Below, one piece after another: positions 1-7,056 of a stretch of 7,056 bases of DNA. The notes under the pieces are model-generated. The model saw nothing but the letters and a program-made list of their open reading frames with translations. It was not told the origin of the DNA and did no database searches. Every line of letters starts with the position of its first letter. The first letter of the stretch is position 1. Both the position numbers and the translations under genes were made by a program. The stretch comes from Planctomycetota bacterium (GTDB lineage Bacteria > Planctomycetota > Phycisphaerae > UBA1845). The stretch is taken from positions 1 through 7,056 of the forward strand of contig JADFIX010000190.1 of assembly GCA_022566435.1 (NCBI GenBank), given 5' to 3'.

Positions 1-3000
1 CCAGCATGGCGACCGCGCTTGACGGACGTTGCCAGCGCTGAATGACCTTCGCCGACGGCACATGCCAGGCTCGCAAGAAGCCATCGCCGCAACTGCTGGC
101 GACGCGCATTCCGTCGCCCCGCACATTCAGATTGAGAACGGGCCCTGGATGATCAAGTGTCGCGATTACCGCGGCGTTGGCCAGATTCCAGACGCGGACC
201 GTTTTGTCGGCACCGGCGGAAAACACCTTGCCATCGCCGCTGACAGAAACCGCGTGCACAGCACCGGTATTGCCTGCAAAGGCGCGGACTTCTAGGCCCT
301 GGGCGATGTTGTAAAGCTTGACCTTACTTTCGCCTTCACCAACGACCAGCGACGTCCCGTCGGGCGTGTATGCCACACAAGTTAACGGTTCCTTTCCCAA
401 TGCTGCTGCAATTCGTTTCACAAGCGAGAGGCGCTGGATGCGAACTCTGTTGTCGCCCTGCCCGATCACCAGGTGCAGATGATCGCTTCCGAAGGCCACC
501 GAAGCAGCTTGATTGGACTCCAGTGTTTCCAGCAGATTGCCGGTCGCGTCCCAGACACGGACTAAGCCGTCTGCGCTCGCAGCGGCAAGCTTCAGATTAT
601 CGCGGCTGAAGGCAATCGACGAGGCGGGCTTCGCGAGTCCAAAGATGTTCGAGACCAGTTTGCCATCTGCCGCCTGGTATAGTTTCAGGGAACTGTCCTC
701 ACCGGCAACTGCGATCAGTTTGCCATCAAAGCTAATCGCTAAACAAGTGACCGGAGAACCGTGCGCGAGATCCAAGCCGCGTTTGGCATCGGCCACGTTC
801 CAAGTGCGCACGCGCCCGTCTGCACCCGCCGAAACAATTCTCGAGCCATCGGGCAACGCCACCAGTGACGAAACCGGCTTGTCGTGGGCGGCTAGTGTTT
901 GCGTCAACACAGCCTTGCCGTCCGCCACGGTCCAAAACCGAATCGTCTTATCGGCTGATCCCGTGACGATCACACCGCCGGCGCCGAAAGCAACGCCAGT
1001 AACAGGAGCTACGTGTCCGGTCAACTGAACGATCTGCTTGCCATCGGCGGCATTCCAAAGTCGCACGATGTTGCCGTCGGTTGTCGCTAGTTGCGTTCCA
1101 TCCTGTTTCCAGGCGAGCGAGGCCACGGCACTGGTGTGCCCAAGCGACCAGGAGACTTTGCCACTGGCAAAGTTCCAAATCTTCACCGTCTTGTCACCTC
1201 CACCGGAAGCGATCAGTTGGCCATTGGGGCTCACCGCGGCGGTTGTTACGGGCCCGCGATGTTCGACAAATTCGCGCGCGGGCACGGGCAAGTTCCACAC
1301 GCGAATCACTCGATCATCTCCGACGGAAGCGAATTGTGTACTATTGGGTGCGAATGCGATGCCCTTCACCGCGGATGGATGACCAACGCTGCCTCGCGCG
1401 GCGGCATCAGCTGTTTGAAACAGCCGAACGAATCCCGAATCGCCGGTGGCTCCAACAAGCTGACTGTTGGGCGAGAGCGCCGATGCGGTAACAGATTCTG
1501 GCAGAGTGATTGATCGCGTTTGCTTGTTGGTCGCCAGGTCAAAGAATCGCAGCGTCTTGTCCGCTCCACCGGATATTGCCAATTTCGAGTCTGCCGTCAC
1601 GGCAACCGTCGTTGCTGCGGCATCGTGCTTGCCAAGCACGAAAGCCCGGCTGCTTGGAGTAGCCGGGCTGATCGGTACCTGCCAGATCGTCACCGCGCCG
1701 TCCACACCACCAGTGGCAACCAAACCGTTCTGCGCATGAAAACTGATCGAAGTTACTGAACCGGAGTGAGCGCCGAGCGTAAACTGTGGCTTGCCATCCG
1801 CTGGGTTCCAGAACCGCACAACACCTGACTCGTCTCCCGTGGCTACTTGCTTGCCATCGACACGAAAGGCCGCGCTGTGGATGGGTGAATCGTGGCCCGT
1901 CAGTTTTGCCGGGGGATTCTTTTCGTTGGCGAGCTTCCAAAGATACGCCGTTTTATCGTCACCTCCCGCAATAACCTGTTTGCCATCCGCATTTGCTGCG
2001 ACGACTCGCTGGGGCGCCGCGAGCTTGATTAACTCGCGCGGCGGCACCGGCAAATTCCAGATGCGGACCGTGCCGTCCGCGCCCGCTGTCGCGACTTGCG
2101 GTACCTTGGGATGAAAAGCGATCGCGTTGACCGCGCCGTTGTGACCCGCGACACTGCGCGCATCCTCGCCCGTTTCCGTGAGCCAAAACTTCACTCGGCC
2201 CGTTTCCGTACCGGCCGCGATCAGCTTGGCGTCAGGTGAAAAACTCACCGTGGATGCGGGTTCGGCAAGGCCCCTTAGAAGGCCGGCTTGTTCCGCGAAG
2301 CCTGGCTGCTTGAGAATTTGAATCGTTCCGTCGGGCAACGCTATGGCAAGTGTCTTTGCGTCGACAAATGCCAGAGCTGTCGCGCCCTCGGGATGGTTGG
2401 CCAACGTCTGTGGTGCGATCAATGGCAGATTCCAAAACTTGACAACGCCGTCGAGCCCGCTGGTGACTAGCTGTTTACCGTCCGCGCGATAGGCCAGACC
2501 GGTGATCGCTGCGGTATGAGCGCCGCGAGTCGCCTGCACCGTTCCGTCCTTCGCGATGTGCAAACGAAGCACACCCGCTGCATCACCCGTCGCCAGTTGT
2601 TTGTCCTGTGGACCAAAGGCGACTTTGTGGACTGCCTGTCCGAGTTTTTCAATCACCCAAGTTTGCTTGTCGTCAACCAGACTCCAAAGGCGCACGCTTT
2701 GATCCGCGCTGGTGGTCGCCGCGTTCTTGCCGTTGTTGCTGATGGCGGCGGACAGCACGCGCATCGTGTGGCCGGCCAGCGGCGCACCGGCAATCGGGAC
2801 TTGCCAGACGCGAACCGTGCCGTCTTCACCGACCGAAGCTGCAAGCGGCTGCGTGGGATGAAACGCCAAATCTCGGACCGGCCCCATGTGGCCGGCCAGA
2901 GTTCCCCGATCGGCACCGTCGGCCAATTGCCAAAACTTAATTGTGCCGGCGTTGTTCCCGCTGGCTATTAATTCTCCGTCGTCGCTAATGGCCGCGGAAA

Positions 3001-3871
3001 ACACGGGTCCGACCTGGCCTTTCAGGACGCGGATTTCTTTGCCCATTTCCGCGTCGAATAGCCGCACGGTTTGATCGTGGCTGCCGGTGAGGAAGAACTT
3101 GCCGTCATGTGAGATCTTTACTGCTGCAACCAATCCACCCAGGCTTGCCAAGTTTCGTGACGGTTGAGGCGGCCACTGGATGATTCGTAACACTCCGTCT
3201 TTGCCGGCGGCAGCAACGGAGGTGGCTGTGCGGTTAGCGGCGATCGCATTAGATGGCGCTGTCAGCACGGTGGCGACCGCCTTGCCATCGGCAGAACTCC
3301 AACCGGACAAATTGCCATCGGCTGCAATGGCTAGAACCAACTTGTGTTCGCCGAGCAGCGACACGTCGGTGACAACTTCGGGCATGCCGAAATTGAACGG
3401 ATTCTGATTGTTGGTAACGTTCCACACACGTACGGCTTTGGCCTGGTCACCGGTGACGGCAAGCATGCCATCGCTCGAGATCGCCACGGACGTAGGCAAA
3501 CCGTTGAAGCCTGTGATGTTGCCCAGCGGATGAATTGTCGGCAGATCGAAGATCTTCACATGGCCATCTCGGCCTCCAGTCGCCAACCGATAACCGTCGG
3601 GCGATACGACAAGTGACAGAATCGGTCCGGAATGTCCAGCAACCTGTGCGATCAACTGGCCGGTGACCGAATCCCAGAAAAAGACCTGTCCCTGGGTGTT
3701 GGCGCCAACGATCGTGCGTCCTGCAGCACCGTATTGAACTGCTCGGATAGAGGCTTCGGATCCTTCCAAGAATCTCAGTTGAGGTGGCGGTTCGTCCTGG
3801 CCGAATGCGTGTAATGCGAAGGAGAAAACCGCGCACAAAAACGTCAAGTAAAAAAACTCCGTTTTTCGCAT
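1..3871 (-). CDS. Giant secreted WD40-repeat (multi-beta-propeller) protein, 3' end outside window
   Basis: The frame is open without a stop from the ATG at 3871 to the window edge: 1,290 codons, so the C-terminus is missing. A GGAG Shine-Dalgarno lies 8 bases upstream of the ATG. Residues 1-24 look like a Sec signal peptide: charged MRKTE, a hydrophobic core at about 6-20, then HAFG before QDEPPP. I therefore infer export to the periplasm or cell surface. From about residue 40 I count 30 WD40-like units of about 42 residues, each with a hydrophobic strand, SPDG- or ADGK-like turn, small-residue strand (LATGG) and [VI][RK][VFI]W ending, plus the start of a 31st. Good examples are at 340-356 and 590-605. 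Units 5, 10, 12 and 27 lack the usual Trp/Phe ending. Only four cysteines are present and there is no CxxCH, so no cytochrome domain is fused here. WD40 propellers are binding scaffolds; the partner is unknown. It diverges from a PSCyt2/PSD1 gene, a planctomycetal setting. Confidence 0.93.
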   Translation of the reverse strand, partial: MRKTEFFYLTFLCAVFSFALHAFGQDEPPPQLRFLEGSEASIRAVQYGAAGRTIVGANTQGQVFFWDSVTGQLIAQVAGHSGPILSLVVSPDGYRLATGGRDGHVKIFDLPTIHPLGNITGFNGLPTSVAISSDGMLAVTGDQAKAVRVWNVTNNQNPFNFGMPEVVTDVSLLGEHKLVLAIAADGNLSGWSSADGKAVATVLTAPSNAIAANRTATSVAAAGKDGVLRIIQWPPQPSRNLASLGGLVAAVKISHDGKFFLTGSHDQTVRLFDAEMGKEIRVLKGQVGPVFSAAISDDGELIASGNNAGTIKFWQLADGADRGTLAGHMGPVRDLAFHPTQPLAASVGEDGTVRVWQVPIAGAPLAGHTMRVLSAAISNNGKNAATTSADQSVRLWSLVDDKQTWVIEKLGQAVHKVAFGPQDKQLATGDAAGVLRLHIAKDGTVQATRGAHTAAITGLAYRADGKQLVTSGLDGVVKFWNLPLIAPQTLANHPEGATALAFVDAKTLAIALPDGTIQILKQPGFAEQAGLLRGLAEPASTVSFSPDAKLIAAGTETGRVKFWLTETGEDARSVAGHNGAVNAIAFHPKVPQVATAGADGTVRIWNLPVPPRELIKLAAPQRVVAANADGKQVIAGGDDKTAYLWKLANEKNPPAKLTGHDSPIHSAAFRVDGKQVATGDESGVVRFWNPADGKPQFTLGAHSGSVTSISFHAQNGLVATGGVDGAVTIWQVPISPATPSSRAFVLGKHDAAATTVAVTADSKLAISGGADKTLRFFDLATNKQTRSITLPESVTASALSPNSQLVGATGDSGFVRLFQTADAAARGSVGHPSAVKGIAFAPNSTQFASVGDDRVIRVWNLPVPAREFVEHRGPVTTAAVSPNGQLIASGGGDKTVKIWNFASGKVSWSLGHTSAVASLAWKQDGTQLATTDGNIVRLWNAADGKQIVQLTGHVAPVTGVAFGAGGVIVTGSADKTIRFWTVADGKAVLTQTLAAHDKPVSSLVALPDGSRIVSAGADGRVRTWNVADAKRGLDLAHGSPVTCLAISFDGKLIAVAGEDSSLKLYQAADGKLVSNIFGLAKPASSIAFSRDNLKLAAASADGLVRVWDATGNLLETLESNQAASVAFGSDHLHLVIGQGDNRVRIQRLSLVKRIAAALGKEPLTCVAYTPDGTSLVVGEGESKVKLYNIAQGLEVRAFAGNTGAVHAVSVSGDGKVFSAGADKTVRVWNLANAAVIATLDHPGPVLNLNVRGDGMRVASSCGDGFLRAWHVPSAKVIQRWQRPSSAVAML
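2..1171 (-). repeat. WD40 units 22-30 and start of unit 31, irregular register
   Basis: Residues 901-1290 of the WD40 protein hold nine further complete units ending at about 939, 980, 1024, 1065, 1107, 1146, 1187, 1228 and 1269, then the first strand of another unit at the window edge. The LPxP ending seen every third unit upstream is lost; only unit 30 (WHVPS) resembles it. Intervals here are 38-44 residues. Unit 27 (ending VRIQRLSL) is degenerate. The section therefore seems to have a different duplication history from units 1-21, although it belongs to the same reading frame. Confidence 0.7.
1172..3754 (-). repeat. Seven tandem three-blade WD40 super-repeats (units 1-21)
   Basis: Within residues ~40-900 of the WD40 protein every third unit ends alike. 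Type B endings (LP or VP after the aromatic) fall at 108, 231, 356, 480, 605, 730 and 859. Type A units (xGxVRFW, then an ADG-like turn and often GH or AH) end at 66, 191, 314, 438, 563, 688 and 818. Type C units (D-K/Q-T/S-V before the ending) end at 150, 272, 396, 520, 645, 777 and 899. Most intervals are 122-125 residues (about 375 bases); the longer ones (129-132) span a 7-residue linker insertion after residue 730. Divergence between copies is high, so these are old duplications rather than recent identical repeats. 21 blades would make three seven-bladed propellers, which is inference only. Confidence 0.8.
1624..1669. repeat. Two adjacent perfect inverted repeats inside the WD40 gene
   Basis: The first is CGTGCTT-gcc-AAGCACG (1624-1640, 7-base arms, 3-base loop). 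Two bases later comes AGCCCGGCT, 9 bases, AGCCGGGCT (1643-1669, 9-base perfect arms). Together they encode residues 735-750 of the WD40 protein, a linker after blade 17 that is about 7 residues longer than the matching linkers after blades 14 and 20. There is no T-tract and the gene reads straight through, so a terminator is unlikely. Confidence 0.6.
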
Positions 3872-3879
3872 CGTTGCAG

Positions 3880-3883
3880 CTCC
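3880..3883 (-). promoter_or_regulatory. Shine-Dalgarno site of the WD40 gene
   Basis: GGAG read on the minus strand, 8 bases before the ATG at 3871. It supports this start: the following residues form a good signal peptide. Confidence 0.7.
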
Positions 3884-3958
3884 AAGGAATCTCTACTTAA
3901 GGTGGTAGGCAAGCTAGTAATCGTTTCAGACAAAAACCATTCAGCCGTAACAGATAGG

Positions 3959-3973
3959 ATGGTCAGAGACCAT
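3959..3973. promoter_or_regulatory. Perfect 15-base dyad, possible operator
   Basis: ATGGTC-aga-GACCAT is a perfect inverted repeat with 6-base arms and a 3-base centre. It lies between the divergent genes, about 90 bases upstream of the WD40 start. Its symmetry and place fit a dimeric repressor or activator site, but one short dyad can arise by chance and no second copy was found. Confidence 0.3.
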
Positions 3974-4033
3974 ATACCGGGAAGGCAAAAATTGCGTTTT
4001 GTCACCCGAACTGGAATGAAGCAAATTAAAGGT

Positions 4034-4063
4034 TTGACATCAGCGGTCGTTTATGTTTACCAT
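4034..4063 (+). promoter_or_regulatory. Possible sigma-70-type promoter for the PSCyt2/PSD1 gene
   Basis: A perfect -35 box TTGACA (4034-4039) is followed after 18 bases by TACCAT (4058-4063), a 4/6 match to TATAAT. The better match CATAAT (4061-4066) overlaps it but would need a 21-base spacer. The site lies about 90 bases before the GTG start. Planctomycetal promoters are poorly defined, so this is tentative. Confidence 0.35.
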
Positions 4064-4141
4064 AATCCCAAACCGCACGCACTGATTTCTCGCCCCTGCA
4101 CCCAATTTGTCATCCCACCTGCGACTTGTCGCGTTATCCAA

Positions 4142-4148
4142 GAGGGAG
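4142..4148 (+). promoter_or_regulatory. Shine-Dalgarno site fixing the GTG start at 4156
   Basis: GAGGGAG is a strong purine-rich site ending 7 bases before GTG 4156. It decides the start: the in-frame TTG at 4126 has no such site, and starting there would add ten residues in front of a normal signal peptide. Confidence 0.75.
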
Positions 4149-4155
4149 TCTCAAA

Positions 4156-6825
<2,670 letters not shown>

Positions 6826-6827
6826 CC

Positions 6828-7056
6828 ATGATCCGGCCGGTCGCGGGGAAGACCCCCCAGGTGGGGCAGCGGGTGTTCATCGCGCCGAACGCCGCTGTGA
6901 CAGGTGAGGTGGTCATGGAGGATGACTCCAGCGCCTTCTACGGAGTCTCGGTCCGCGGCGACAGGTCGCTGATCACTATCGGAACCGGGACCAACCTGCA
7001 GGACAACGTGTCGGTCCACTCAGACTCTGACGCCCCCTGCACCCTGGGGGCCGGGG
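6828..7056 (+). CDS. Gamma-class carbonic anhydrase-like protein (left-handed beta-helix), 5' part only
   Basis: ATG 6828 opens 76 codons that run off the window. The protein begins like gamma carbonic anhydrases: VFIAPNAAVTGEVVM (16-30), the YGVSVRGD stretch (38-45), ITIGTGTNLQDN (49-60) and VHSDSDAP (63-70). Against the archaeal Cam enzyme, Arg59/Asp61 correspond to R43/D45, Gln75/Asp76 to Q58/D59, and the first zinc ligand His81 to H64. The two further histidine ligands lie beyond the window, so activity cannot be judged. The hexapeptide-repeat spacing predicts a trimeric left-handed beta-helix in the cytoplasm. Many members of this family are annotated only as gamma carbonic anhydrase family proteins, and some act as acyltransferases or have no known activity. 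It starts 2 bases after the dehydrogenase stop, so the two genes probably form an operon. Composition matches that upstream gene, so both belong to the actinobacterial side. Confidence 0.88.
   Translation, partial: MIRPVAGKTPQVGQRVFIAPNAAVTGEVVMEDDSSAFYGVSVRGDRSLITIGTGTNLQDNVSVHSDSDAPCTLGAG

Larger units (their letters stand above)
3872..4155. other. Divergent intergenic region between the WD40 and PSCyt2 genes
   Basis: These 284 bases separate two divergently transcribed exported-protein genes and are more A/T-rich than the flanking genes. They contain a Shine-Dalgarno at each end, a possible plus-strand promoter and a 15-base dyad. No convincing minus-strand promoter, RNA gene or conserved small protein could be recognised. 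The divergent arrangement would allow joint control of both genes, but that is inference. Confidence 0.75.

Noticed and set aside
513..1028. Plus-strand open frames of 60-171 codons opposite the WD40 gene (this one is the longest)
   Set aside because: They are mirror frames of repeated WD40 codons; the minus strand has one unbroken frame with family motifs throughout.
1643..1669. The 9-base-arm hairpin as a transcription terminator
   Set aside because: It lies inside an open coding frame and has no following T-tract on either strand.
3852..3866. AAAAAC-tcc-GTTTTT inverted repeat near the WD40 start
   Set aside because: It is a short A/T-rich stretch encoding the first residues of the signal peptide (RKTEFF); such composition is common at gene starts.
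4126..4155. TTG at 4126 as the start of the PSCyt2 hybrid
   Set aside because: GTG 4156 has a strong Shine-Dalgarno at 7-base spacing and gives a normal-length signal peptide; the TTG has neither.

Overview
The window reads as two unrelated pieces of bacterial DNA joined near base 5,645. Bases 1 to about 5,645 look planctomycetal. They carry a very large secreted WD40-repeat protein on the minus strand and, divergently on the plus strand, the N-terminal two thirds of a secreted PSCyt2/PSD1 (DUF1549/DUF1553) protein with the motif [12 protein letters not shown]. Exported PSCyt2/PSD1 proteins and giant exported WD40 proteins are typical of Planctomycetota (Pirellula/Rhodopirellula-like lineages). 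Bases from about 5,645 to 7,056 look actinobacterial: the C-terminal half of a monomeric NADP-dependent isocitrate dehydrogenase, followed after 2 bases by the start of a gamma-class carbonic anhydrase-like gene. A hand count of G/C at third codon positions gives 41/60 for the 60 codons before base 5,641 and 58/60 for the 60 codons after it.

Layout: 1-3871 (minus), one uninterrupted reading frame of 1,290 codons with a signal peptide and 30 complete WD40-like units plus the start of another, leaving the window without a stop. 3872-4155, the divergent intergenic region with Shine-Dalgarno sites for both genes, one possible sigma-70-type promoter and a short perfect dyad. 4156-6825 (plus), one open frame of 889 residues that is a hybrid: residues 1 to about 496 are PSCyt2/PSD1 and residues about 498-889 are isocitrate dehydrogenase. 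6828-7056 (plus), the first 76 residues of the carbonic anhydrase-like protein.

The hybrid frame is most likely an assembly or amplification chimera rather than a new fused enzyme. The dehydrogenase part aligns without gaps to known monomeric enzymes by residue spacing, yet begins exactly one residue after the metal-binding aspartate, and its first ~350 residues are absent. The PSD1 part also stops before its usual end. The joint happens to keep the reading frame open, so automated annotation would probably call one fused gene.

The most interesting real biology is in the WD40 protein. Its first 21 units form seven tandem copies of a three-unit super-repeat with a period of about 124-125 residues, after which the regularity is lost. 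Its place back to back with a PSCyt2/PSD1 gene suggests a shared extracytoplasmic role, but the sequence does not reveal what that role is.
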